DNA from: Antitrichia curtipendula
Lineage: Eukaryota; Streptophyta; Bryopsida; Hypnales; Leucodontaceae
DNA length: 64,000 bases
Direction: 5' to 3'
NCBI GenBank assembly: GCA_951230915.1
Contig: OX579639.1
Location: 17,670,001 to 17,734,000 of the forward strand
The translations under genes were made by a program, and so were the position numbers. This document shows positions 49,560 to 60,193 of this stretch, piece after piece; the first letter of the stretch is position 1, and each line of letters starts with the position of its first letter. The notes beneath the pieces were generated by a model, which saw only the letters and a list, made by a program, of their open reading frames with translations, was not told the origin of the DNA and did not search any database.

Positions 49560-50790
49560 ACATTCCATTTTACATTGGTGCTTCCCATTTCTGATTTCCG
49601 TGTACTGACTCGTAGACCGAATCTTCGTGAAATGGCAGCGTTAACAAGGGCATCACGATGAAGAGGCCTCAAAATCTCGAGAGTGCAGTGCCAAAGACAC
49701 ATGAGGTACGAAATCTCATCAGTATTGATCATGCTCCTAATTCGTCCTGGCCTCGATCAGTACGTAAGGGAAAATACAGCAGGGGTGTCTCCAGAGCGCG
49801 GTCGTCTCGGTTTCAAATCATTTGTGCTTTCTTCTTGATGCGAACAGTCTGCGGTGCAGGTGACAGCACAGAATAGTGCTCAGCATTGTGGAATGGTGTG
49901 TCGACAGGATAGAAAACCACTGAAGGAAATTGGTTCACCGTCTGGAAACCAACTTGACCTCGAATATCAGCTCCAAGATGTTCGAAAGCCTGTGGCCATG
50001 ATGCAGGTACATTGTTTATTGAGTGATGGTTTACCGCTTATCGCATTGCTTCAGCTCGAAAACTCTGTACATAATTACAAAGTGAAGCTGAAATTCCAGA
50101 AAATAGATTCAGAAATGCAGTTATAATGTGGCGGTATATTCATTTTCAAGTCATCCCGCTCAAAGACGGTGACCTGAATCTCAACCTTCAGATACATCGA
50201 AGTCGGTACTCCGTGACTCCGGGATTCCGAACCAAGATGCTTCCATGAGACAGTGTTCGAATGCAAGCCGTAGCAGTAGCGGCGGTTATATGGTGGGTCA
50301 TTCGACTCCATACACAGATGGACTTTCACAGGCTTTCTCGAACTACAATTTCGTGATCCAACCAGAGCATTTGAATAAGAAAATAAATACTCGGAGAGCA
50401 CGATGATAAAACATGATGGTGGACCGGCTGTCACGGTTCTTAGTCGAGCGCAGAATTTTAAGCCCATGTTTACCAGCCAGCCCACCGGATTCACCATTTG
50501 CCGCCCGCCGGGGAGTTTTCTGTGGCCCAGCATGCTGAATGTCACTCAAGTCCTCCAGACGAACAATCCTTCCATGTCTAGGCGAGAGCAGACAGAGGAC
50601 TTGCGGGTACTCGAAGGTGACACTGGGGATTATGCTTCATTGGGGATACCGATGTCTTCACCGATGGTCCCTGTAAACCATTCCATCAGGTCTATTGCGG
50701 AATCGAAAGTCGCCGCGACCATGGCGACGATGTTTGGTTGTATGGCTCCATTTTCTTTGCCAACTCTACCTCTGATGACCAGCTAAGACG
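49560..50790 (+). other. Exon-like region of an unrecognised gene or gene remnant
   Basis: GC-richer than its surroundings. Plus-strand frames are protein-like: about 49,840-50,003 reads CEQSAVQVTAQNSAQ, KPLKEIGSPSG and YQLQDVRKPVAMMQ up to a donor-like GTACAT. About 50,175-50,405 reads SVLRDSGIPNQD and GYMVGHSTPYTDGLSQAFSN. 50,403-50,786 reads FTICRPPGSF and AESKVAATMATMFG. The frames are offset from one another, so introns or frameshifts are needed. Long antisense frames also exist. I cannot name a family; strand and structure are uncertain. Confidence 0.3.
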
Positions 50791-51527
50791 ACACGGCTAG
50801 AAGCATTCTGGGGTATTGTAGCTTCGTAGGTCCGGAACAATCCTACCCAGCGCTCTCCCTATCGTTGTCTCTATCAGTATCTCCCCATGTCATCAGTCCC
50901 GCTGTGCACAAACAAAACTCTCTCTGATGGGCGCGAGTGCAACTATCATCCTGTCGTAGTGCAACGTGCACTTCCTTGGCTATGGCGGTGGTCTCTCTTC
51001 ATTCTCCATGTTCGAGATTCTTGGTTTTCCGTTGCTGTCATTATCCTTGTAACAGGTACATCGACCTGGTCAATAATTGTGCATCACACTGCTGCTCTTC
51101 TCCGCATAAAGATACGTCCATTGATTTTTCTTCGACTGTTCTTTCATTTGTCTTTTATTCTCTCCGTTTCGCCGCACAAACCACCCCTGTGATGAAGTGG
51201 ATCGGATGGACAATGCACTCTTTATTGAGATTTGTTGTTATTTCCTTTTAGAACTGATTTTTTTCCAGTCAAGATCTTAAATTTTGCAGGAGGTTGATCA
51301 AGAGTGTCCAGATAAGCTGTGGATGTAACGTCGCAAGTGTACACGGAACGAGATTGATGAATACAGTCTAGTTGAATGGGTATTGAGTGCGAAATATCTT
51401 CTGAGAAGCAGCCGACTTTGAAATCTCTCTCATTCGACATGCTTTCTCATCAGCAATGGTTCACAATAGTCCGAAGATTTGAAGGCTAAAATTCACACAA
51501 AAACAATTTGTTGCAACTGCATGCTGC
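50791..51527. other. Between the unassigned region and the receptor kinase
   Basis: No recognised gene. The right part should hold the 3' untranslated region of the kinase gene. Confidence 0.4.
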
Positions 51528-54500
51528 TTACTTCCTGTTGCTATAGTGCGAGCTCCTTCTCCCACCCATGGCACTTCCGGAAAGGTTTGACGAGACAGAC
51601 GAAGAGACATCATTGAAAGACGTCGACGGCTCCGAATTCTCCAGAAACAGAGGCATAGGCATAGATGACCTTCCATACCGCGGCTGAACTTCAGGCAACT
51701 CCGGCAACGCCATATCCATTCTCTCCGAGGAAGACTGAAACCACTGATTCACCAAACGCATCGACGGGCGATGGCTCGGATCCGGCAAACAACACAACAA
51801 CCCGACTTTCAGCACGCTTTCAGGCAACATCCCAGCATCCTCAAGCTCCAGCTCCCACTCTTCCTGGTCACGGATCCCCTGGTCCCCCACCGGGTTGCCC
51901 GCCCGGTTGTTACGTGGATCCCGCAGTCGTGGATCCACCACAGATTCTAAGCTTCCACTTTCATGCGCTCGCCACACGGTGTCCACCAACAGCTCCAGCT
52001 CTGCTTCGTCCTGCATCCGCATGGGTTTCCTGCCTGTGGCGACTTCCAGGGCTAACACGCCGAACGCGTACACGTCGGTTTCTTTCGTGGCTTTGCCCGT
52101 GTGCAGCATCTCCGGAGCCATGTAGCCCCAAGTGCCGGCCACCATGGTCGTCTTCTCCTTGCGGCGGTGGTCGACTAAGCGAGCCAGGCCGAAGTCGCCG
52201 AGGTAAGGGTTGAAGTTGGCGTCGAGAAGGACGTTGTCGGATTTGATGTCGCGGTGGAGAACACATTTCATGCCGTCTTCGTGCAAGTATTCCAGTCCAG
52301 ATGCGACGCCTGCGTGGATGCACACAAACCATTGATGACCGGGTTATGTGAAACGCAGGGTTTAAGAGAATGACGCTACTAGAATTCAACCCCCAACTTT
52401 AGCTACGTTTGGACGCTGCTGCTGATGCTCAGATGTGATACCAAAGATGACATTCAACGTTTAATCTAAACATTAGCCAAAGTGAACAACGTTTTGGAGC
52501 ATGTGTGCTGAAAAATGTTGCATGTTTGCTCAAGTATGTTCCAGAATCTTCATGTTTCATTGCTAAAATACATCGCTGAAGCATGTACCCAAACGATGCA
52601 TGTAGCTAAAAACGTTGTTGAAAAGCGTCGCTATATCTTCAAGTTCTAGAAGTGTGAAACTTACAAACCCTTGTACACATGTGGCATGACAGACATACTG
52701 CACTACGACAGGAAGTAGCGGTTGCACCGCATCAATTGTTGCCTTAATAGAACTCATGGTCTACTGCAAACGAACCCTTGGCCAAACCGACCCTCCAAAC
52801 TCGATGCAGAAGTCTTGGGCACGGAGCCAAAGCAAATCACTGTCTCAACTGTTGCAAAAATTTAATATTGCAATCTCATGTAGTTGCAAACATGATGCAC
52901 AATGTTGTACCAAACCATTGCAGAATTAATAATAGATTTTTGACGATCATGGCACAACCGTTGCAAAAATTAACTCAGCCTTCAATTCTAGGGCTGCAAA
53001 CATAAGGGTTGTGAGCCAGACATGAGAAAATAAAGCATGAGAATGCTTGAATTCAAGACGCGTTTGCGACCGCCTACAGGTGAAGTTTTATTGGAGTCTA
53101 CGTTGGTCTCGAGATGCTTTGGTTTCGGAAAGAGAGGAGCAGTTGCGTTACGCTAGCTGCGGGCGTACTCTTGGCTTGCTTCAATGGATCTAGGTTCATT
53201 GTGAGTCACTTAAATGAAATTGAGGTTTAAATAATTAGATGAGACCCGCTTATATTGAAGATTTAAAGGAGTATAAGGGAGGGAGGTGATTCAAGCTAAG
53301 CGTTTTGAGATGTAATAACAAAGAGAAGCTAGGGGCAGTGTTAGGAACTATACCTGCGAGAATGGCTCGTCGCACATCCCAGTTGAGCTTCTCATTCGGA
53401 CCCAACCACCTAGTAAGACTCCCATTGCACATAAACTCATACACAAGAAACATCCCACCCGCGCTATAGTTCCACCCCCGCAATTGCAACAAATTCCGGT
53501 GCCTCGTCTGCCTCAAGGTCCTCACTTCCGCAAGAAAACTGCTTTCGCCCTCTTGGTCCTGATCATTCTTAATACGCTTCACAGCCACCAACCCCCCCGA
53601 CGGCAACGTCCCTTTGTACACATCCCCATAACCTCCACTGGAAAGCTTCTCACCCTCACTGAAACCCTTCGTCATCTCACTAAGCTCCTTAAAAGTGTAC
53701 GACCGCGACTCATCCTGAAAGGAATGCACGGGCAGCTCGTAGAAAGCCTTTGCCTTGCTCATCTTGCAGTGGATGCAACAGAAGTTCACAATGATTCCTG
53801 CAACTAAAAGTCCTGCTAGTGCCCCTGCTGAAATTCCGCCGATCAAAGGAAGTGAACTTTTGGAACCAGGTTTCGACGTTGTTGCAGAGGAGGCTCCAGT
53901 GGTTGCAAATTCCCAGGCCCAGATCGTGTGAACTTCTTTTGGGGCGCCTGTGCTACCAATGAAACCCACGTACATCTCCTCGTCCAACAGGGTATTAAGA
54001 CCCAAGTTGGGGTAATTTATGACTGGATCACTAGGCTTCGCTACACCCGAGCCATTGCGAAACCAGACTTGCAGCGTCTGATTCGCACTATCATAATCAA
54101 CCCAAGCTGTGTACATCGCATTGGGATCCTTACAGAAAAACGCACACGTCTGATTGGTATTCGCGGGGAGGCAAAGATTATGAGTTTTCGATTCGGAGCC
54201 CACGATTAAGCTAATGTGACTGTCAGTCGGATCCAGATGAACAGGGTTAAATTGGGAATCGATTTCAACTGCGAATAAGCGAAGATTGGGCGGTGTAAGA
54301 TTCAATTCGCACAACGAGGGACCAGCTAGACTGTTCTCTACGTCGCTGACATTGGAGTTTGGGGAGAACATGAACAGCATCCCGCTCCCGCATGAGCTTG
54401 AGTTGGTGTCGAAGGAAGCGAAGGAAAACGTGAAGGAAGTGTGGAACGAAGCGACAACGCCGTTGGTTTTGTCCAGAAGTCGCACCTTGTCTTTGTATAC

Positions 54501-54742
54501 AGCGCGGCCACAATTCGGCTCGGCGGGTGTGACATTTTGGTGCGCAATATCGGTGTTGAGGGCTAAATACTTCCCTTGCGGATCGATCATGGCGTCTTCG
54601 GATACAAGGAACATGGTTTCTCCTTGAGAGTTTGCGATCCCTGAGGTGGAGTCGAAGGTGAAGTTGGTGCTCTGGCCTGCGACTTCAGAAGTCAGAGCCA
54701 CACCATCGCGGCTGCGCGTGTCCAGTCCATGACGGAGAACAT
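51528..54742 (-). CDS. L-type lectin receptor kinase, two exons, damaged start
   Basis: Exon 1 (down to 53354) and exon 2 (52309 to stop 51528) join across a 1,044-bp GT-AG intron at ...[17 protein letters not shown]. From the first in-frame lectin codon (54701) there are 709 residues. The legume-lectin domain is residues about 10-270 ([15 protein letters not shown] holds the metal-site acidic residues). A membrane helix at about 280-308 ([20 protein letters not shown]) is followed by the kinase domain at about 345-640. Kinase features: glycine loop [12 protein letters not shown], Lys in VAVKRI (about 375), [15 protein letters not shown] and APE, so it is an RD kinase with all catalytic residues. 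Such proteins sit in the plasma membrane and act in defence and symbiosis signalling. No in-frame ATG precedes the lectin domain. The likely signal-peptide ATG (54742, [16 protein letters not shown]) is one base out of frame. This may be a pseudogenising change or a sequence error. Confidence 0.85.
52310..53353 (-). other. Intron of the lectin receptor kinase gene
   Basis: Donor GTATAG and acceptor CATCCACGCAG. It carries a probable small MITE at 52,399-52,612 with ends TTTAGCTACGTTTGGACGC and, reversed, TTTTAGCTACATGCATCGT. Confidence 0.75.
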
Positions 54743-54932
54743 AGAAATCTCAACGTAACTGAACACACGAGAGTAAAACTGTAGAATCATCAAGCCGGCA
54801 ACGTTCAATTCTAGGAGACAAAACCAGTCACAACTAATAAGCTTACTTGCCAACCGCCCAGTTCAAGGCTTCTCCGACAACAGGCCCGGTTCCAGGACAG
54901 TACGGGCAGTACGCGCCCGGATTACGCGTGAC

Positions 54933-54940
54933 CCGCACGG
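54933..54940. repeat. Left target-site duplication of the hAT element
   Basis: CCGCACGG, identical to 58725-58732 at the other end. Eight bases is the hAT standard. Confidence 0.95.
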
Positions 54941-55189
54941 CAGTGAATATTTTAAGGTTTTAGGGTAGTGGAGCGACTGGCTCGCAAGAAGCAACTTGCT
55001 GGCGACTTTTTCTGTAATTGCACCTGCTTTTTTGGCTACAGAACTGTCAGTCCCAAGTGACTTTGGCGACTTCATTTTTACTATGTTCTGTCGTTTTTGG
55101 CGAGTCTCCGTCGTTTTCAGATGCTCCTGTGGCGATTTTCCGTGTCTGTGATGTGATCCTGTACAGAATTTTTTCTTAAAAACATTGCT

Positions 55190-55245
55190 CAGGGGATTCG
55201 AACCCCGGCCAAAAAGGCCTTGCCCTATTGCAATAAGCAATCCCC
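55190..55245 (-). other. tRNA B-box-like motif in the 3' part of the hAT element
   Basis: On the minus strand GGGGTTCGAATCCCCTGAG matches the T-arm/B-box pattern GGTTCGANNCC with a pairing stem. A convincing A box or complete cloverleaf is not seen, so this may be a SINE or tRNA relic, or chance. Confidence 0.35.
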
Positions 55246-55320
55246 CCCACCCCCAACCAAGTTAGTAGCTGTATGATAAAACTTGTAACTACAAACTTGC
55301 CGTCATAATGGAAACGGAGC

Positions 55321-57846
55321 TTACATTTCGATGCCCCTTCGAGATCTCTCCTCCCGCCAAGAGATAATGGCCTTGTTCACAGGAAACGTTTGCAACGTGA
55401 AGAAGTCTTGTGAAAACAACTTCACACAAGTGTCAACATGTCCATTCAAACGGTTACGAAGTTTGGACTTCATGAAGCTTAGGGTAGAAAAGGTGCGTTC
55501 ATCAGCAACGCTTCCCAACACAGCACAAATGCCAATTTCCGCAACCTTGAAGAACTCCGACAAACGGTTCACCATGAGTGCATTTTGCCCAATGCAAAGC
55601 CAAAGTTTAGTTAGAGGGTTCTGATCCCTTGGCTCCTCCATGGCTGCTTTGCACCGTGACTTCATAGTCAATTTGAAGAGCGACATTTGCAAACTTAAGA
55701 GTTTCCCATCGATAATGGGATCCACTTGTTGGTGGTCAGGGTCATCAACTGTACCAAAGTTAACATGTCGAACAACTGCATAATGTGCTCTTAAAGTCTT
55801 CACATGCATGGGAAATAGGTCTTCACAATTGGGCTGGAGCCAATACTGTGGGAAAACCACACCCAAAGCATTCATCAACTCCACCTCTGGAAATCTCACG
55901 TCCAACTCGAGAGACAACATCTCTGCTGCATCACGGCATTGCCCCTTCACAGAGGTAATAACCGTTGTAAGATCATCCCTTGACACTGCCAATTTCTTGC
56001 CTGAGACAGGACACAAGGAATGGGCTGGATACGTGTGGCCACCGATTCGAAAAGCAAGGGTCTTCTCTCCTGTGTTGAGATCTGTAATCCACTCTTGGCT
56101 GATGGCATAGGATTGGTCATTCACAATGTCATAAAACATCTCAAAATCATGCTGTTGCCATGCCGAATCCTTGTCTGAGTACATGGAGAACAATTCCGCC
56201 TGGCAAATTTTTACAGCGGCAACATAATCGCTCACGAAGACATGATCAGATTGAGCAAACTTCATGAGGCAGTTGACGGAATCAAGCAAAGGCATCAGAC
56301 ATGGCAAACCCAACAGAGTACCGATGTCACAGAGAAGGTCGTAGTTGAGGCGAGCTGCATCTCGGGCAGCTGCTTGTTTGGCCGTGAGTTCAGGTTCTTT
56401 GATGGCTGCGTCCTCACACATCTTCACCACCAATGTCTTGTACTCTCCCATGATACGCTTGAGCGGCTCCAGTACAGAAATCCATCGTGTCTTGATGTTT
56501 CGCAACATCCTTCGACCCTCCGTTTCCACTACGTCGGCAAGTTTCTGAAATTCCAAGTGCCTCTTCGGGCTGTGGCTGAAGTAGGAATACATCGCCTGGC
56601 AAAGCGATTCCAATTTTGCAACAATTGGTAAATTCGAAATTGGCTCCACCGCCAAATTTGTCCGATGAGCCATGCAGTGGACACCAAATAGAAATGGTGC
56701 CATGTGTTGCCGCATTTGGGTTGTCACTCCGTTTTTGCATCCCTGGAAAACAGTAACCCCATCCGCCCCAAAGCAAACCAATCGGCTAGCAATTGCTTGG
56801 TGAGACAAATTGGAGTGATGAAGGAGCATATCTTGAATCTCTTCTCTAATAGCCAAAGAACCATTGCCATCCCGAAGTCTACTCAAAGACAGTAGAATCG
56901 GCACCCTTTTGAAATCAATGCAGACATAGGCATGAACGGACAACCAAGATTGAGAGTCGATTGTCGTCACCTCATCAGTACTCAAAGACAGAAAACGGGA
57001 CTTTGATAGAACCTGCCTTGTGTGATCATTGAGCACAGCCGCCAAATGATCTCCCATTTCCCAACCCACCGAAACACTCCAGTGCTTCCTCGGGAAGTCA
57101 GGAACAGACAACAACTCGAACAATTGTCGCATGTGTTCGTATTCAGTTAGAGGCCTACCGTGCATGAGTAACCACAAGACAGCTCGAAACTGCACGTGCT
57201 TCCTCTTGCATTCTCTGGCAGTTCCATGTGCTACCTGCTGCAATATGGTCTCCCCAGCCCTTCCAAGCTTTGCGAAAAAAACTTTCTCATTTCGGACGTG
57301 TACATTGTTGCTGAGAAAGTAGTACTCACCAGCCTTTACTTGACCAAACGAAGCAACAGCCTTACGTCGACCACAATGCTTCCACAGAGAGTCAAGCTTT
57401 GGAACGAGCAGCTTATCCCTTCCGTCGACCTCGGAGCAGACTTTACAACGCACCTGTCGAACCTTCCCATCAGCTCCGACGACGCTCTCGGCCCAAGGGA
57501 GACGTGCCGCCCAGGAGTCCTGCCACTGCCGATTGTGCTCATAACTCAGTCGACGTGCACGGGCAAGATCATGAGCTGGTTTCGCCTCCGACGGATCCAG
57601 AATCACGACATCAGAACCTGCGGCCAAAGGCACCAATAGTGGCGCGTCTATGTCCTTCAAAAGATCGGCTGCAGTGGTGCTAACATGCACCGGTGGTGAA
57701 GCATCAGCACTTGCTAAGCAACCTCCCTGGCTTTCAGGAACTTCAACCTGCGAGAGAAGAAGAGCATCGGTATCAGTATGAAGCAAATTTGGACCAACTC
57801 TCCCCTCGAATAAGAACTTCTTCATCATGGATTGAAAGGGTGCCAT
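55321..57846 (-). CDS. hAT transposase, 841 aa, intact
   Basis: A single uninterrupted frame from ATG 57846 to the stop at 55321. Residues about 130-160 hold a BED/TTF-like zinc-finger segment (VRCKVCSEVDG ... SLWKHC) for DNA binding. The RNase H-like catalytic core follows: first acidic residue in LSLSTDEVTT (about 287), second in VCFGADGVTVF (about 359), then FGVHCMAHRTNLAVE (about 390-400). An all-helical insertion leads to the C-terminal hAT dimerisation region with the catalytic glutamate in GSVADERTFSTLSFMKSKLR (about 780). The overall layout is that of the ZNF862/KIAA1586-like branch of hAT transposases. It would cut at the CAGTGAA ends and leave 8-bp duplications, which are present. 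No missing key residue was noticed. Host-domesticated copies of this branch exist, but intact ends and target duplications argue for a live element. Confidence 0.95.
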   Translation of the reverse strand: MAPFQSMMKKFLFEGRVGPNLLHTDTDALLLSQVEVPESQGGCLASADASPPVHVSTTAADLLKDIDAPLLVPLAAGSDVVILDPSEAKPAHDLARARRLSYEHNRQWQDSWAARLPWAESVVGADGKVRQVRCKVCSEVDGRDKLLVPKLDSLWKHCGRRKAVASFGQVKAGEYYFLSNNVHVRNEKVFFAKLGRAGETILQQVAHGTARECKRKHVQFRAVLWLLMHGRPLTEYEHMRQLFELLSVPDFPRKHWSVSVGWEMGDHLAAVLNDHTRQVLSKSRFLSLSTDEVTTIDSQSWLSVHAYVCIDFKRVPILLSLSRLRDGNGSLAIREEIQDMLLHHSNLSHQAIASRLVCFGADGVTVFQGCKNGVTTQMRQHMAPFLFGVHCMAHRTNLAVEPISNLPIVAKLESLCQAMYSYFSHSPKRHLEFQKLADVVETEGRRMLRNIKTRWISVLEPLKRIMGEYKTLVVKMCEDAAIKEPELTAKQAAARDAARLNYDLLCDIGTLLGLPCLMPLLDSVNCLMKFAQSDHVFVSDYVAAVKICQAELFSMYSDKDSAWQQHDFEMFYDIVNDQSYAISQEWITDLNTGEKTLAFRIGGHTYPAHSLCPVSGKKLAVSRDDLTTVITSVKGQCRDAAEMLSLELDVRFPEVELMNALGVVFPQYWLQPNCEDLFPMHVKTLRAHYAVVRHVNFGTVDDPDHQQVDPIIDGKLLSLQMSLFKLTMKSRCKAAMEEPRDQNPLTKLWLCIGQNALMVNRLSEFFKVAEIGICAVLGSVADERTFSTLSFMKSKLRNRLNGHVDTCVKLFSQDFFTLQTFPVNKAIISWREERSRRGIEM

Positions 57847-58724
57847 GGCAGATCAAGCAATTGGAGATAGAAATTTAGATGTGGAAATGCAGGTGATGAG
57901 GATGATTACTCATCTTGTGTTTGTTGTCTGAAAACTCGCCAATTTATCTCCAACGTCGGGTGCTCACTTCTCAGCCTCGTGAACGTCCACAGCGCCTCAT
58001 GCATGCACCACAAATTCACAGGAGTGACAGGACCAAGAAATCACAAGAGAACAAAAGCATCGCCAATTTCTAACCAGACAGCATTCAATTCCAGAATTCT
58101 TCGAGTCAGAAGAGAAATTTCTAAACCTCGCCTGCGTCAGCTTAGAAACCGCAAAGCCTAAACCTTTTTCTAATTCTATGAAGGCACCAAACATTCAAAA
58201 ATGCATCACTCCCTAAACCCTACTTCAAATTGAGGAAACAGACAATTTGCAAAGCCATCAACGATTAATGCAAATGCGGCTACACCCAAGCCTAAACTTC
58301 ATTACGTAGCAAAATTAGACCCAATTCTCTGAATGGAAGCAACCTGCACACAAGAAAACAAAAATACAGCATTGTACACAAGCATCTGGCCGCGAGCGCT
58401 GGCGGAAAGTTGACGAACTGGCGAGGAATCAGGAGAACATGGGGCCCAAAGTTCAGTAAACCATGGCGACTTCACAGGAAAACAAAGGAGCCTGGCGAGA
58501 AGCTGCGCAATTCAAGTAGGTGGCAGGCGACGAGAGAGATGGTGGCAGGTGCTTTTTGAGCGACAAGACAGGGCTCGGGGCGGCTGAAATGGCTTTCGTG
58601 GCCACCTGGCGCGTCGCTGTTAGGCGAACCCTCAGGGAAAAGCCAAGAAAAAAACTAAAGGTAAATTCGCCAAGGTAAAATCCAGGTAGGACTTGGCGAT
58701 AATTCGCCACTAATGGTTTCACTG

Positions 58725-58732
58725 CCGCACGG
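58725..58732. repeat. Right target-site duplication of the hAT element
   Basis: CCGCACGG, matching 54933-54940. Confidence 0.95.
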
Positions 58733-59342
58733 ACGTTGGTTCGGTTCCGGAGAGCGTGTTTTTGGACGGCGAAGTTTCGCCCTCTCGGACAGGGTTTTTT
58801 TTCATTTATTTTTGGCAGTGCAGGAAGGGATCATCACTGGAAGGATGAAGCTATTGACATCCATGGAAATTGGATGAAACTTGTAATCTATAGATGACAT
58901 TTCATATATACATCCAAAACAATGTACATTCATCCATAACTGATCCAAGATATTGGCTATTTCATTTCCTGGAAACGAAGAATATATTGCCAAAGATTCC
59001 CTTTTAAAAAATCTTTGCTTTTCACTGAAAATTCATTCAGAAAAAGACCATGCCTGTCACACTCCATCCCTGTAGAGTTGTGCCTGTGCTGTTAAGGCTT
59101 GTGGCTAGTAACTTACTGTTTCTAAGAAATTGGTGGTACTGTGTCAGACCACTTGATTGATCCAACCTCCTCGCTTGTCCTCCAGAAGTTTCCGGGTTTT
59201 TTCCGAAGGGTGCATGTGAACAAGACAACCCGGTGCTGTACTTGATTAACCCGTACAGTACCATGGCCTTTTTTCCATCGTAAACCACTGCCAGCAAATG
59301 GTCCGTTCACTTCGCGGGCTGCTTCTGTACCGCAATCAGGTT
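58733..59342. other. Former upstream region of the receptor kinase; no gene recognised
   Basis: Before the hAT insertion this GC-rich sequence was continuous with 54,932 and below. It is therefore the likely original promoter or leader of the kinase gene. Confidence 0.4.
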
Positions 59343-59386
59343 GTAATGCCCTATTACGAGGGTTTACCCGCGTAATCGGGCATTAC
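59343..59386. repeat. 44-nt near-perfect hairpin
   Basis: GTAATGCCC-T-ATTACG-A-GGGT, a TT loop, then ACCC-G-CGTAAT-C-GGGCATTAC. A second inverted pair with the same GGGCA core lies at 59,462-59,492. Confidence 0.75.
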
Positions 59387-59576
59387 GGATTTTTCATCCT
59401 CTATTCAAATATCATCCCGAATGTTTCGTATTCTGCTGATTTGCTAGCTGCGGTTTACGCCGGGCAATGACTCTCGTCGTCGGGCATTGCCCTATACAAA
59501 AACACTCAGAACTATCATTTCTACTACAAAAAGCAAAATACCTTAAAGTAACCGACCAACCGCAATGAACAGTAAG

Positions 59577-59792
59577 TAATTGTGATGTCCCTAGATAAAT
59601 GACATAACATTGTCAACTTGCGTGCACGGGGGCCCTTATGCTACCCCTAGATTCAGTAGCCGCCCCTAACAATAAGCCAATGACATCCCAACGCTGACAA
59701 AGCATATACAGTGCTACATTCTGCCCAATCAATGAGGCTTTGAGAATTATAACTAAAATTTTCCCCAAAATATCTAGGGACACATTATACCT
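59577..59792. mobile_element. Small MITE-like element, about 215 bp
   Basis: The left end region TGTGATGTCCCTAGATA and the right end, reversed, ATGTGTCCCTAGATATTTT form an imperfect inverted repeat. No coding capacity. Confidence 0.4.
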
Positions 59793-59990
59793 CCACCTTG
59801 GGGGAGCAAACCATTAGATGATTTTGGGGGGGGTCTAGAAAGCCGTTTCGGGCCTGTTCCTGGCGCTGTTCCCACGGCAGCAAAAGAACGACCGCTGTCA
59901 GAAAAAAAAAAATTGGAAAAAAAAATTAATAAATCTTAAAATAAAATAAATAAATGAAAGAATGTTTTTATTTTTTTATAATTTTTTGTA

Positions 59991-60019
59991 TGACGTGGCA
60001 GTCGCTTGACCACGTCATG
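59991..60019. promoter_or_regulatory. Inverted pair of TGACGTGG motifs
   Basis: ATGACGTGG and CCACGTCAT face each other across 11 bases, forming both a hairpin and two bZIP-type ACGT sites. No neighbouring gene is evident. Confidence 0.4.
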
Positions 60020-60193
60020 CAGCTGCTGCGGTGCAGTTCCAGACAATTTCAGAGTCTGAGAACCCTAGGTAACTCGCAGCCCTGCACAAGGGCTGAATAA
60101 CATGCAATGACAGCCTATTAACGATGTTTTGGAATATGGAGTTGAGTCCTAAAAGCTCTAAGAGCATCCCACTCCCCAACGCATTCTACAAGT

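Larger units (their letters stand above)
54941..58724 (-). mobile_element. Complete hAT transposon, 3,784 bp
   Basis: The element starts CAGTGAATATT and ends ...GGTTTCACTG, giving short inverted ends CAGTGAA, and is flanked by the 8-bp duplication CCGCACGG. Between them is one intact 841-codon transposase gene (55321-57846, -). Subterminal GGCGA/TCGCC words cluster at both ends, like the transposase-binding repeats of known hAT elements. Left: GGCGA near 55001, 55065, 55099 and 55131. Right: near 58418, 58465, 58494, 58527, 58613, 58666 and 58695. Intact gene, ends and target duplications indicate a recent insertion and possible autonomy. It lies about 200 bp upstream of the receptor-kinase start region and has the same transcriptional direction. 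Confidence 0.95.

Noticed and set aside
50075..50545. 156-codon minus-strand frame
   Set aside because: Overlaps equally good plus-strand frames, shows no recognisable domain and has no splice support. Kept only as part of an unassigned region.
51665..52213. 182-codon plus-strand frame
   Set aside because: Antisense shadow of the receptor-kinase exon 2, which has clear kinase motifs on the other strand.
59037..59310. Minus-strand frame with LYGLIK, faintly like an acyl-CoA-binding domain
   Set aside because: The match is limited to a few residues. The tryptophan-rich core and helix pattern of that domain are missing.
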